Of a stretch of DNA of 64,000 nucleotides, positions 24,201-34,862 are shown piece after piece. Under the pieces are notes generated by a model. The model had not been told where the DNA came from. It searched no databases and saw only the letters and a program-made list of their open reading frames with translations. Both the position numbers and the translations under genes were made by a program. The number at the start of each line of letters is the position of its first letter. The stretch's first letter is position 1. Origin of the DNA: Lottia gigantea (lineage: Eukaryota; Mollusca; Gastropoda; Lottiidae); assembly GCF_000327385.1 (NCBI RefSeq), contig NW_008710086.1, positions 1,758,862-1,822,861 of the forward strand, given 5' to 3'.

Positions 24201-27200
24201 TATTTGACATTTCGTTGTTGGTCGTGATCGTACTATTTGTTATCGTTCAGTCTAGTTAAAGTGACGAGACTGATGGTTAAGTCTCTCGATAAAATTAAGT
24301 ATTGTGAAGTGAGTTTATCAAAATTGAATAAATTAAAAGTTAATTGGATTATGATTCAGAAATATTATTCAGAAATAGGCACGCTAAACCCCAAAAGGAG
24401 ATGGAGGGAGAAAGAGAATTTCTAAAAATAGCGCATACTGAAATCATTTTAGTGGACAAGGTCCAACATTATTCTGCAGTCATCTTTGCAAAAGGGAGAT
24501 AACTCTAGGTTGATTTAAAATAATTTTTAAAACAATATACCCACTTCTATAACCCTGGTCGTCGTTTCAAAAGTGTGACATTTGCCTTTTGGCTTCCATT
24601 ATCGTGCGGCCTTGGAATTTAACATCTTAAAAAGAGGAAGAAAAAATGACAAAGATTTCGGTATAAATCATGATTAAAAAAAATAATAAATTTCAACAAA
24701 TATGTCATGTATAATTTTTAAGGAATTGATAATTTTGTGAATTTTGTTGTGTAATTTTTGCCGTGATTTATTTCCTATCGAGCCCAATAAATTTTCATAA
24801 ATTCGACTGGTTTTTGTATGAAATAAGACGTTAACACCAGTTTCTTTCTTGAGAAGGCGAATAATTTATTTTCTCTTACAAACTCATCAAATAAATTCCA
24901 ACCATATATTTTTTAACCTGGATATATAGATGTGTTTACGATAATTCGATACATCAATCATAATTAAACTCTTGAGTTGAAGTCCAAAGACTAAAATGTA
25001 TACGATGGCGGTCGACGTCCGTTTAGGAGAGTCCACATATATAAAAAATGTTTAGCTTTAGTGATGCGTAAAAACCATAAAACAGAAACCTTTTGGCATT
25101 GACCGTTCCCATATTATCCGTACCCATTTCCAGTTAAGTCGACTTGAAATATGAGGAAAGATAACTTATTCAACACACTGATCAAACCCAAGGAAAGGCG
25201 ATAATTTGTTTAAAATAACCAAGCAAATTACGTCCATTGGATTACAACGCTCTACAAGACTGCGCTACATTCTGTCCTTATATGGTAAATTTACTAAATG
25301 GTCGGTCGGTCGGTAAATGACAAGATAACATCGGCTTCAAGCAAATGCTGATATCACAGACTAGGTAGTTGATGGTATATGACAAGTTTACGTCAGCTTC
25401 CAGCTAACTGATATCACAGACTAGGTAGTTGTTGGTAGACGACAAGTTAAAGTCCGCTCCCAGCTAACTGATATCACAGACTAAGTATTTGTTGGTAGAT
25501 GACAAGATAACGTTCGCTTCCAGGTAAGTGATATCACAGACTAGGTAGTTGTTGGTAGACGACAAGTTAAAGTCCGCTCCCAGCTAACTGATATCACAGA
25601 CTAGGTATTTGTTGGTAGATGACAAGATAACGTTCGCTTCCAGGTAAGTGATATCACAGACTTGGTAGTTGTTGGTAGATGACAAGTTAACGTCCGCTCC
25701 CAGCTAACTGATATCACAGTCTAAGTAGTTGTTGGTAGACGACAAGTTAACGTCCGCTCCCAGCTAACTGATATCACAGTCTAGGTGGTTGTTGGTAGAC
25801 GACAAGTTAACGTCCGCTCCCAGCTAACTGATATCACAGACTAGGTATTTGTTGGCAGATGTCAAGTTAACGTTCGCTTCCAGATAACTGATATCACAGA
25901 CTAGGTAGTTGTTGGTAGATGACAAGATAACGTTCGCTTCCAGGTAAGTGATATCACAGACTAGGTAGTTGTTGGTAGATGACAAGTTAACGTCCGCTTC
26001 CAGCTAACTGATATCACAGACTAGGTAGTTGTTGGTAGATGACAAGTTAACGTCCGCTTCCAGCTAACTGATATCACAGACTAGGTAGATGTTGGTAGAT
26101 GACAAGTTAACGTCCGCTTCCAGCTAACTGATATCACAGACTAGGTGATTGTCGGTAGATGACAAGATAACGTTTGCTTCCAGAGAATTGATATCACAGA
26201 CTAGGTGGATGTTGGTAGATGACAAGTTAATATCCGCTTCCAGCTAACTGATATCACAGACTAGGTAGTTGTTGGTAGATGACAAGTTAAGGTTCGCTTC
26301 AAGCAAATGCTGATATCACAGACTAGGTGGTTGTTGGTAGATGGCAAGTTAACGTTCACTTCCAGCTAACTGATATCACAGTCTAGGTGGTTGTTGGTAG
26401 ATGGCAAGTTAACGTCCGCTTCCAGCTAACTGATATCACAGACTAGGTGATTGTCGGTAGATGACAAGATAACGTTCGCTTCCAGAGAGTTGATATCACA
26501 GACTAGGTGGTTGTTGGTAGATGGCAAGTTAACGTCAGCTTCCAGGTTACTGATATCACAGACTAGGTGGTTGTTGGTAGATGACAAGTTAATATCCGCT
26601 TCCAGCTAACTGATATCACAGACTAGGTAGTTGTTGGTAGATGACAAGTTAACGTCCGCTTTCAGCTGACTGATATCAGAGACTAGGTGGTTGTTGGTAG
26701 ATGACAAGTTAACGCCCGCTATCAGCAGATGCTGAAAAGTTAATTATATTGTCCAATAAGATTATATAGATTACCGTTAACCCTGTTAGCATCACGAAAT
26801 AGTATTAATTAACCTAAGCACATATAAACCATTACAACTAATCACAGGGGTTAACATGGGGATATAGTGTAGACAGAGGCTTAGTATTATTACATAATAA
26901 GCCATTGAAGAAGGGATGACTTCAGCTAATTAAAAAGAAAAGAAAGAAACACCTATAGGCCTATATTTTACAAGGATAACAACTTAGGTTCACAGTTAAG
27001 GATCCTTTCTACCAGCTGATCTTTCCCGGATTATCCGTACCCATTTACAGCTGGGTCGATTGGAATTATGAGTAGAGATGATTGCAAGGTCATCGGACTT
27101 TCACATGCCGATCGAGATCGGAACCCACCCAATTATGTATCACACCATTGGAAATAGGGGCACTTCTCGAAAACTTAAGGGCATAATACCTCTAAGGATG

Positions 27201-30200
27201 ACCAAAAAATTGACAGATTCCCTCTTTAAGAGTGGCGCAGCCACAAGTTTTTCGGGCAAAAATCTAGATTAGAAATTCGGGCAATCTCAGATATTTCGCC
27301 CCCACACCCCCTCGGTAGTATCCTTTAATTAAAGATGATATTAGTGTTCAGGGCATAAAGGATTTAGTGTTCAAATTTCCCGAGAATCGCTTCCTGATAT
27401 CCTTAAACATTTGAATAGGTATCAAAGCTAATGAGGTGGGCAAGTTATTGACAAATAACCTAACGAGCGTGGTGTTCTTATATCTTTATAGCATTATAGA
27501 AATTTATCACTCCCCCAAGAACATTCTGATCGTGAAAAATAGAAGAAAAACTTAAGTTCATTCCACTCCCGTAGGCGATTGTTGTTTCTATTGTCAATTT
27601 TTGCTGCAAATGAGCTTGTATCAGTTTCATAAAATATCATTCGCTCCAGGCGAAATATACACGAGCTTTCAGAAGTAACACCATGTTCGTCTACGATAAG
27701 ATAAAATTCTTTTGCTACAACATGGAAACAATTGGTTTTGAGGAAAATAATAAAACACCTGATGATTCTTGTCGTTTGAGGAGCCCACTACAATACAGTT
27801 ATCACCCCCGATTTTATCCTGGGTTGGTCTAGATTTTTGGTTGACAAAATCGTATTGCTTGTACGGATTTTTATAATGGATAGATATTTTCATCAGGAAT
27901 ATAATTTGAATATACATAATGTATATTATACAAGGTCAGACACTATCATACGATTACCTTACCATATCTCTTTATCTGAACACTTGCTTGCACGGTATCA
28001 GTGGCTAAACTACCATAGGGACTAGTTCTCCCCCCACCCTCCGACTCCCATTCCCCTAATACAAGCATTTGTCGAAAAAAACGTGAGAGGGGCCCGCCAA
28101 CTCAAGCAAGTCCAAGCACCCCCCCCCCCACCCCCCCCACGCATCTAATTGAGCTCGGCATATATTGTTATTGCCATGCGTGCAAGCTGCCATTAACATC
28201 GTGTAGACAGCGTTAAGTAAGTAAGTAATAATATGCCTTCAGTCCGGAATAAAACCATCCACGCCCTGTGGTTCTGTGACGTACATTTTAATATCATTAG
28301 TAATTAGAATTGTTTCCTCAATGTCATGAGACATAACTCGAGGCTCTGATTTCAATGAAGATTCGAACTCGTATGTTATCACCTTCGTTTCCACCTCCCA
28401 TTATCAGCCGGACGGACGCTCTTGTGATAATTATCAATTATCAAAACAATTGCCGTATATTTTATCATTAAAGGACTTCAGGCCACATTTTCAGTATAGG
28501 ATAGACTTGGAAGATATACCGTCAACTATAGCTCAACTAGTGGGGACTCATAGACTGAAGTGGGCTGAACCCCAGCATATTGTGTGAACCATGTTATATG
28601 ATAAAGCTCCTTATCCTTGTAAAATATAGGCCTATAGGTGTTTCTTTCTTTTCTTTTTAATTAGCTGAAGTCATCCCTTCTTCAATGGCTTATTATGTAA
28701 TAATACTAAGCCTCTGTTTACACTATATCCCCATGTTAACCCCTGTGATTAGCTGTAATGGTTAATATGTGCTTGGTTTTTCCCTAGGGTCACTGACCGT
28801 TGAAGGGCAACTAAAACCAGTGGTCAAAAGCGGCTCACTTAAGGGCATCGTCTCTTCAAAACATCCGAAACTATTCTATATTTCTACATTATCAGATAAA
28901 CCATACCACGTATTAGGGATCGAGATGATAAATATTCATTTCACCCTTTTCAGCCAATCAACACGCTTGTACACTTTTCGTTTGTTAATATGAATCCAGA
29001 TCATCTCATCATGATAAATATGATCAATTGAAATTGAATGATTTTATTTTCAGTTTGTTCGAGACGCACCCGGATGTACAGGATGTATTCATGCCCTTTA
29101 AAGGAAAGTCAAAAGAAGACCTTAAACAGAGCACGCAGCTTCGTTCACATGCATTGCGTGTGATGGGGACAGTAGAGAAGTGCCTTGCTAGAATAAATGA
29201 ACCACAGAAAATGGATGAAATGCTTCACCAACTTGGATCTCGTCACGTGATGTATAATGCCAAAGTTGACTACATTGATGTAAGTATTGTGGTGTTGTCA
29301 CTTTCCATTACAGAGTGTCTTTAGGGCAGTTACACGGAGATGCAATAGTATGAAATTAGACATTAGGAGCACTTTTGTTTCACAGCATATTTAGTCCAGT
29401 ATCAGTACATCTTTAGGTCTGAAGGATTAAGTGCTGTTGAAATTACTCCGCCATCGAACGCTTCAGGTATCAGACCAATATTCCCATAATTGAAGCCTAA
29501 TTACCTCCCTTGACATCATTTATTCAACTAATCAACGAACGCCTTATATTTGGAGTATAAGTCAGGGTCTACTATTTCCTAAGCAAGTTAACTTTTGAGC
29601 TAGCTGCCATTTGCATTTGCATCCGCATTTCGATAAGTCATTTTGTTAGTCTACATAACAACAGACGCGATTAACAAAGATGGCGGATTCATTTCATAGC
29701 TGGTGGCCCCTATAGTAAGAATGCGAATCAAGCAGGAATGTGGATGCCGATTTACCGAACAAATAAGACAATTCCGTTCATCAAAATCAAATCAAAGTAC
29801 ATGTATGGCAAAATGGAGAGGAAAAGTTGTAGAGTAGTGGACAAATCAGGCAAGATGCAACAAAACAGATAATTACCGACCCAGACGCCATGCTTCGTCA
29901 AATCTCACGTTTACTATGAAATCAGATGAAAGTTGAATTACCGACCGATCAAACTTGTATGTACGTAATTAACTAGGATATTCTGTAACAGTAAAATTAG
30001 ACTAAAACTGTCCAGGGATCAGTTGTCATTGTATAGATATGTAAATACCTATGTATGAAATGAAGTTTATCCCATTGTTATAGTCCCTTTGTGAGCAAAT
30101 TAAAAGTTAAGATTTCTTGATGATCTCGTCTATCGTTTTATCGTACGTTATTTTATGTGTCTGGTGTGTCACTTTTAATCATAAACTGACAAATTTGTAC

Positions 30201-32747
30201 TCAAACTCTTGCTAAGTTCATGTTGCCATTTCTTCATTACCAAACCATCGTATTGAATTAGTTGTCAGCCTTGACACAAAACTTGTCATGATACACACAG
30301 TATTTACAGTTTTCAATTGAAGTGAATTCCTAATAACTGCTGTTATGCACAGTTGGGCAAAGAAAAAAGGACAATTTCACTGTCGTCACAAAATACATTG
30401 CACAATGTATGGCCAGTGGTGGAGCCAGGTTTACTTCGGATGGGGGGGAGGGGCGGGGGGGTTGATTTCTAACCTAGTTATGAGATTTTTGCTTTCGGGT
30501 CTGAGGGGGGTTGGAGGTGCATGCCCCCTCTGCCCCTCCCCCACCCCTAATTTGACTCCGCCACTATGCATAATATGTTTTAAACTTCACAATTCATTGA
30601 AGGTTCAGATAGGTAGAAGGTTTTCTGCTTATCATTTCATTCCTCTAACTGTCAGTGATACAGGTTACATGGAAAAGCATCTAGTCGTGCAATAAACCGA
30701 GGCTCCTTTCATTGACTGTGTGAGTTAAAAATCCCTCTACAGTTAGAATCGATACATATTAGAATACCTCTGTCTTGGCCAAATTTCCCCCATTCCACAA
30801 TGCATTACGTCCGAATGGAATCAGAAAAATAAATACTCTTCATTTTGTTTCCTAAAAAGTGCCGAGATCTTTATTTACGAATGATTCAGTAAAAGGCACG
30901 TTAGAAGTTACAGAATCTTTATTGGACAGAAAACCTCCATGAAGCAAAAAGTCAAAACTGACAATTTTTTTTTATTTCATTGCTCAAAAAGTTTATCAAG
31001 ATTCGGGCGGAATTGGCTCATCTTTTCTCTTGTAACTAAATTAACCTCCGTCAATTTGTAAACACAAAAAATAAAAGCTGTCAATGAAACGTTGGTTATG
31101 GTAACATTTTCCGCTGAAAAAGTCGAAATGATCGAGCAATGAAAGAACATGTTGAGTTGTGTAACGACCGTGATTTAGTCAACCGAACGCTAAAGAGGAA
31201 ATGTCAGTTATTGAATTCATTATGTTTCATTGTTACAAATATTTTTCCTCATTCCGCCAGAGTTTTTTCTCATATTTTTATCGGCGCGATTTGATTAGCT
31301 TTATAAGGAACTAAAAGGAATACATTCGTCTAAAAATTTCACATGGAGATGAACCTGGAACCCCTAAGCATTGGTATACCTCTTTTTATTTTACTTTCCA
31401 TGTAGATAATTTGTTGTCTACCCAAGTTAATCTTCCATCATTTCCGGAAACAAACAAGATGAGAACTGTTATTTAATTAGGTTTAGACTGTTGAAATACA
31501 GACTGCCGCCAATTTCTTTTGTACGTTTGATGTTATTGTAGACGAACCGTAAATTAATAGCAAACACCGAGCTGTGGCATTTATTTCCAAACGGAACGGT
31601 GGTGAACGATCTCATTCCATGTTAATTTTGTCGGAATTCCGAACACTGTCGGTAACCTTGGAAGGTACACGTCGGTCTCTGTTAGTGATAGAGATGGTTT
31701 CCCATCAATTTGAAGTTGCGTGTGACGATTTCTTCTATTGCGATTCAGACTAAACGTATGAATTGCGATTAGGAGGATATATGTCATTTTTCTGATCGTG
31801 ATAGAGTTTTTGATTTATGAATTGTTTTAGGGATGTACAAGTCGGTTTCGGTGTTCTTCTTGTGATTCAGATGGCAGTATCCCTTTCGGTCGACCTCTTT
31901 TTGCCTTCCCATTAGCTTAATTTGCTTCACTCCAAGCATCATAAATGAAAAAAAGCTACTCGCATCTTGTCATTAAAAACCGTGCGTTTTCCATATTGGT
32001 GAACCTGAACGTGATCAAGTAGCCTATCTAGCTCGCTAGTTAGAAGAGAAAAATTGGTGCCTAGAGAACTGATGAAATGTATTTCGAGATTGTGGCTTAA
32101 TGAAGTGGAAATTTGCTTCCGTTTTTAATTATTTGTTCTGCTTGACCTGTATTTGTAGACGACTTCAGGCACCTACGGGCATCTCTCAAATCGTAGTGAA
32201 TTATTTGATGTTCAAGTTCAGTCAATTCTGACTTATAAAAACATTCGAAAGCCAAGTGGTCAAGAACGTACGGTCAATCAAAGATACACGGTCGCCATCA
32301 AATGAACAATAGTATAGTAGTCTCAGAATTGGGAATATTGTTTGAGCTAAGCCAATCAGATATAGAGTTCACAGCTCATTGTCAAAATTTGAGCCTTCAA
32401 ACCCATATGTGTACAGACTCGTCTTTCTTGATACTCCGTCAAATATATATAAACGGCAAAATATAGAAAAAGAAAGTCAAATTTTTAGTTTGAAGTATAT
32501 GTGAAGAGATGATGCTATACTCGTGCAGTTCTAGAAAATATTTCATTTGAAAGGCCACATGCGCTTTATAATATATTTATAAACTAATTATACAGAACTT
32601 TTTTTTCTGTTTCAGTTAATTGGTCCTCAGTTTATCTGGGCAATTCAACCAACACTAGGCGACAAATGGACACCGGAACTAGAAGCGGCGTGGTCAGATC
32701 TATTTAAACATGTCGCCTATATCATCAAGAGAGCCATGGTTCTGTGA
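11996..32747 (+). CDS. Globin (globin X-like, membrane-anchored)
   Basis: Haem globin assembled from exons 11996-12231, 29054-29279 and 32616-32747, giving 197 aa. The first junction splits codon 79 (phase 2) and the second is phase 0. These correspond to the ancient globin intron sites B12.2 and G7.0, which supports joining exons 16.8 kb apart. The N-terminus is MGCLNSKK: Gly2 for myristoylation and Cys3 for palmitoylation, as in globin X. A basic, disordered extension of about 48 residues precedes the fold. The distal His E7 is His111 (LRSHALRV) and the proximal His F8 is His143 (GSRHVMY). Their 32-residue spacing equals that of neuroglobin, so hexacoordination is plausible. Phe91 and Phe94 lie at the CD corner. 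No signal peptide is present. Its likely site is the inner face of the plasma membrane (inferred). Intron 1 hosts another gene on the same strand. Confidence 0.9.
16253..16285 (+). repeat. Single copy of the GATGACA...GAAACGTTGTGT motif
   Basis: It carries TGATGACATTTATGTAAATT and then GTAGAAACGTTGTGT. This is the same core as the repeat units at 60.1-60.7 kb, here with a longer stem-loop segment. The sequence around it does not match those units. Confidence 0.5.
16624..16689. other. Assembly gap (66 N)
   Basis: Unresolved bases 133 bp upstream of the first exon of the nested secreted-protein gene. Its promoter may be partly hidden here. Frames running through the Ns are meaningless. Confidence 0.99.
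16822..20949 (+). CDS. Secreted Gln/His/Pro-rich low-complexity protein, nested in globin intron 1
   Basis: Two exons, 16822-16875 and 18913-20949, give 696 aa. Exon 1 (18 codons, donor AAG|GTAAGT) encodes most of a signal peptide (MDHPFKSFIVGFCLVIFK). Exon 2 (acceptor tttctattccag) completes it with VHDCYGQ, with cleavage probably near CYG|Q. The mature chain then shows a Pro/Tyr-rich segment with a PFPPPPPP run, and a long Q/H/P/N/M region with imperfect repeats such as QPNMHQQ and QPHMHQQ. A short basic stretch (KYLMQLTKVQNSKKK) and an Ala/Pro-rich C-terminal third ending in TTTPFL follow. No cysteine was seen in the mature part and no catalytic domain. Extracellular matrix or shell-matrix use is an inference from composition; His-rich repeats could bind metal. 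A TATA-like TATACAAA lies at about 16768. Confidence 0.85.
21172..21177 (+). terminator. Polyadenylation signal of the nested secreted-protein gene
   Basis: AATAAA lies 222 nt after the stop codon, followed by a T/TG-rich stretch (ttatttatttgttaatg). The position is typical of a 3' end. Confidence 0.6.
21178..22167. other. Globin intron 1, nothing recognised
   Basis: No exon is supported. There is a short T/G-rich tract near 21421-21447. Confidence 0.5.
22168..22740 (+). repeat. 21-bp minisatellite array (about 27 units)
   Basis: The unit is AGATACTAAGTCGTGGCCAC plus one A, with variants (gatgctaag, ttgtggtcac). A block of about 147 bp repeats within it: the segment from 22240 recurs near 22387. 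Because 21 is a multiple of three, long frames run through it on both strands (for example 197 codons from 22164). They lack a gene context and are by-products of the repeat. Confidence 0.95.
22741..23084. other. Globin intron 1, nothing recognised
   Basis: Unique AT-rich sequence without coding or repeat features. Confidence 0.5.
23085..23345 (+). repeat. Dispersed block shared with 2.8 kb and 59.7 kb, followed by a tRNA-like segment
   Basis: The part from 23085 to 23270 (gaaatccaaat, then gaggaagtatat, ataaatgggaaagtatttcat and tctagaagagtaagcattcc) matches 59640-59790 in its first half and 2825-2905 in its second half. Directly after it, ggttagctcggtggtcaa resembles a tRNA A box. A weak B-box-like stretch follows near 23320, so part of this may be an old SINE. 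Confidence 0.45.
23445..23580 (+). repeat. Diverged dispersed repeat (pair with 27755)
   Basis: The order gaggagtccactac, ctcgattatgcc, AGATTTTTGATTGACGGAAT and ttgtacaattttt is repeated in diverged form at 27775-27875 (gaggagcccactac, cccgattttatcc, AGATTTTTGGTTGACAAAAT, ttgtacggattttt). It is an old repeat of unknown class. Confidence 0.5.
23745..23903. mobile_element. Foldback MITE family 1, short complete copy
   Basis: The inner terminal repeats are perfect: TTATACCTTGACTG starting at 23764 and CAGTCAAGGTATAA ending at 23881. The outer parts of the long repeat are degraded but recognisable (taaagaacctcg against gacgtagtttgtaatg). The core TTTGATTGGATTATACGC and cgtccaatcagagcc lie between. 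There is no coding capacity. Confidence 0.75.
23904..25084. other. Globin intron 1, nothing recognised
   Basis: AT-rich unique sequence; the 62-codon frame at 24237 has no domain-like features. Confidence 0.5.
25085..25200 (-). mobile_element. SINE-tail fragment (family with ACCCATTTACAG core)
   Basis: It contains gaccgttcccatattatcc, GTACCCATTTCCAGTTAAGT and cgacttgaaatatgagg. This matches the better preserved copy at 26990-27135, where a B-box-like stretch follows. It is partial and diverged. Confidence 0.45.
25300..26735 (+). repeat. 60-bp minisatellite array 2 (about 24 units)
   Basis: Same unit as array 1. The array opens with a (GGTC)n run at about 25299-25313, followed by a unit carrying AAGCAAATGCTGATATC instead of the standard TAACTGATATC. 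Another such unit occurs near 26300, and the last ends cagcagatgctga. Blocks of about 120 bp near 25430-25680 repeat almost exactly, so two-unit duplications occurred. On the - strand the array would end in a GACC-type simple tail, as in the insertion at 4717-4996. Confidence 0.95.
26990..27135 (-). mobile_element. tRNA-derived SINE fragment
   Basis: On the - strand a B-box-like GGGTTCCGATCTCGATCGG (about 27127-27109) precedes a body with CCAATCGACCCAGCTGTAAA and tgggtacggataatccggg. Related bodies lie at 25085, 46425-46690 and 51955-52080. The A-box part is missing or too diverged to see. Confidence 0.5.
27755..27890 (+). repeat. Diverged dispersed repeat (pair with 23445)
   Basis: Second copy of the repeat described at 23445-23580, lying inside the region bounded by the 164-bp inverted repeats. 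The 82-codon frame on the - strand here is not supported as a gene. Confidence 0.5.
29054..29279 (+). CDS. Globin exon 2 (helices C-G, both haem histidines)
   Basis: The acceptor is gattttattttcag|T and the donor is ATTGAT|GTAAGT. The first base completes the codon split at B12. The exon encodes LFETHPDVQDVFMPF, the E helix with His111 and the F helix with His143. Confidence 0.92.
29280..30404. other. Globin intron 2, nothing recognised
   Basis: Unique AT-rich sequence without exon or repeat signals. Confidence 0.55.
30405..30570. mobile_element. MITE-like element with GTGG(T/C)GGAG ends
   Basis: The left end, CAGTGGTGGAGCCAGG (about 30412), is answered at the right by TTTGACTCCGCCACTA (about 30567). 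The interior is G-rich, then C-rich. Such CAGTGGCGGA-type ends are frequent in hAT-like non-autonomous elements. The flanking duplication is not clear. The 116-codon frame from 30345 crosses it and is not a gene. Confidence 0.45.
30571..32319. other. Globin intron 2, nothing recognised
   Basis: No exon is supported. Mild local similarity between 31660-31730 and 31840-31900 (cggtctctgttagtgata against cggtttcggtgttcttct) is too weak to call. Confidence 0.5.
32320..32425 (+). repeat. Dispersed repeat family A, forward copy
   Basis: It contains gtctcagaattgggaatatt, gagctaagccaatcag, gttcacagctcattgtc and AAAATTTGAGCCTTCAAACC in family order. It lies 190 bp upstream of globin exon 3. Confidence 0.6.
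32616..32747 (+). CDS. Globin exon 3 (helices G-H)
   Basis: The acceptor is ttttttttctgtttcag|TTAATT. The exon encodes LIGPQFIWAIQPTLGDKWTP and ELEAAWSDLFKHVAYIIKRA, then MVL and TGA. The phase-0 start matches the exon 2 donor. A candidate AATAAA lies far downstream at 33887, so the 3' end is unresolved. Confidence 0.92.
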   Translation, partial: LIGPQFIWAIQPTLGDKWTPELEAAWSDLFKHVAYIIKRAMVL

Positions 32748-33654
32748 CGTCCGCGTCGGAAGTATTTTAAAGGGCTGACTGTTAACACTATTACATGTTT
32801 ATGACAGTGTATGAGCTTGGAAAATGTGTTCGATATCTATCTTTAAATGAAAGCTGGGCAAGAACAACGATGGGAAGTGAAAAATGTGTTTGGTGCTGAT
32901 GACAAACTGTCTTTAATTATAAACTGATCAAGAACGACGATGAAATTTGTAAAAACATTTTGTGTAAATAGTAAGAAACTACGTGTTGCAATCGGTCACA
33001 TATCTGTGGCGAGAAAATTTGTTTTCTGTGCAACCAAAGGAAAAATGTAGTATACTGTGGTATACAGAGAGTATATGTAATGAGCTCTGTTCACATACAA
33101 AACTTTACTTATATTGATTACCATCCGATTCATCTCAATGGTTTTATAAACTTGGGAAAACGTCTAGGCATTCCTACGCAACAATAACCATAGGCTCCCG
33201 TATTTAAAAATCGAAAAAAGCGAAGGTATATGCCGCTGTCCAGGTAAATCTTTTGGTTTTTTTTGTTCATTATCTCAATCAGGTGTAGCAAAACACTATT
33301 CATTTCAATCATTAACGAATCATATTAAATTATATCCTTTTCGAGTTAAACCTCTGTGAATAGAGCTCGTGGATGGTGAAAAATTGTGTTTTGTGCATAC
33401 GATAAGAAAACGAAATCACCGTGAAACATTCTTTTGTGCATTTAGTTCAGTGATCTGTGCTTAAGGTAACATATTATCGTGAATATCGCCGATATACAGT
33501 ATAAGGTCACATATGATTGTCTCCCTTTTAAGTGTGTTGCAAGTGACCACTTGTAAGATAGCTGCCTTGCGATCACTTGCCATTGCATTATTGTAACCAT
33601 AAACAAACTAGATATGTGCTCTGTATGTATAAAAACTTTTCTGCCAACTACCCA
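32748..33654. other. Globin 3' UTR or downstream flank
   Basis: It carries a short local repeat: gaaaatgtgtt and tctttaa(a/t)t(g/t)a segments recur at 32818-32850 and 32878-32915. No other feature is visible. Confidence 0.4.
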
Positions 33655-33824
33655 GGTCCGTAGCCAGACTTGATTGTTCGAAAGGGCAAGTAATACATCC
33701 AGAGCGTCGGTGGTGTATGGTGTTTAGTTGCAGTAATGGAATGAGTCAATTGTTTGAATTTTTTCAGAGGGGTCATACATTTTTTCGGGGAGCACCCCTC
33801 CTTGCCGCTTTGCAGCTACGGGCC
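33655..33824. mobile_element. MITE-like element with CCGTAGC ends
   Basis: The left end GGTCCGTAGCCAGAC (33655) and the right end TTTGCAGCTACGGGCC (33824) are imperfect inverted repeats, 11 of 14 by eye, about 170 bp apart. There is no coding capacity. Confidence 0.4.
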
Positions 33825-34579
33825 TTCATCTTTATCAGTCTATGCTTGATATAAAAGTAAAGGGAGATAACTTGTCGATTGATCCAAATAAATCATTAAT
33901 CACGTTTGAATTAATTTTCTGGAAACTGAAAATGATGTAACCTATAGAAGTGAATCTGTTTTCTATTTTCACCAACAATAGTTTTGATACCTTACTTGGA
34001 AAGTGGAGCCGTAGAAAATAAAAATAACGTCAGTATCAAACAGAGTCTGGGTAATATAACCATTAACCTCACACCTAAATATACAGCTTACTTAATCCTT
34101 TCATAGAGTTATGTGTGTCGGGAATTCATTCGCTACCTGTTAAATACTTTAATTATTCCAATGACGGCGTTAATTGTTTGCGGACCTCGTCGCTGGATAA
34201 CGCCAAGCTCTATTGAATGTGGTAGAACTACAGTAGAATGTACTACCAATATAACGGCCTGAGATCAAGCTCAACCTATACCATTATAACGGTTCTGGAA
34301 GAAACGAAATTAAATTTGCAAAATGAACTATATATATATGTTGTCTGTTATTATTCTTGTGAAATTATTCGGCGAAAATATAAATATTATTAAAAACTGT
34401 TGTCATTTATTTTGTTGATGTTGATCGGATGTTCGTGACTTGAGATTTCGTAATGTCACTGTCAGTAACGTTCACCTAGAACACAACGTGAACTCTTCCC
34501 ATACTTACAATCTAACTTATTTCTGTAAGTGATGCCTGTCTCGGGAATTGTTTCAGTTGACTCGTTCACACTACAATTT
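33825..34579. other. Intergenic, nothing recognised
   Basis: AT-rich unique sequence. An AATAAA at 33887 could serve the globin transcript, but support is weak. Confidence 0.45.
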
Positions 34580-34862
34580 GAGCAGGACGGAGATGAGAAG
34601 AGCGGTAAGTAGTGGCATTAGTGTCTAATTAGTTGCTTATGAAGAGACGTTCAGATGTATATCCCGCTAACCAAGCGGCACAGAGCGGCACAATTTTCTT
34701 TTTATTCCCTCGAGCTGGCGGTTGTCCACCATTCAATTAGCATGGCTGACAAGAAGGAACTCCATAACGAATGATTGATTTCAGGTCGCCCTGCTACGCC
34801 TATATCTCAACGCCTGTCCGTTCTTCTCCGCTCTTCGCTGCCCTGCTCTGCTCTGCTCTGCC
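34580..34862. mobile_element. Imperfect foldback element, MITE-like
   Basis: GAGCAGGACGGAGATGAGAA and gagcgg (from 34582) is answered by gttcttctccgctcttcgct and gccctgctctgctc (34820-34857), an imperfect reverse complement. The interior also contains paired gcggcacagagcggc and gctggcggttgtcc stretches. Confidence 0.35.

Larger units (their letters stand above)
26816..28774. mobile_element. Element bounded by near-identical 164-bp inverted repeats
   Basis: The arm 26816-26979 is the reverse complement of 28611-28774 with only about three mismatches seen by eye. Examples within the arms are AAGCACATAT, TCACAGGGGTTAACATGGGG and ACACCTATAGGCCTATATTT. The enclosed 1.63 kb has no convincing transposase frame. 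It includes a SINE-like copy (26990-27135), a diverged dispersed repeat (27755-27890), a poly-C tract (about 28121-28139) and unique sequence. It may be a non-autonomous transposon with long terminal repeats or a local inverted duplication. No target duplication was clear. Confidence 0.55.

Noticed and set aside
25300-26735. CRISPR-like regular repeats
   Set aside because: Units are directly adjacent without spacers and the genome is eukaryotic, so this is a minisatellite.
28330-28415. tRNA-like segment on the - strand (GAGTTCGAATCTTC B-box-like)
   Set aside because: No cloverleaf or clear A box was found; at best a SINE relic.
30345-30695. 116-codon Gly-rich frame
   Set aside because: It crosses the G-rich and C-rich interior of a MITE-like element and has no splice or domain support.
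34558-34608. Possible 17-codon exon between tttcag and GTAAGT
   Set aside because: It overlaps the left arm of an imperfect inverted repeat and connects to no neighbouring exon.
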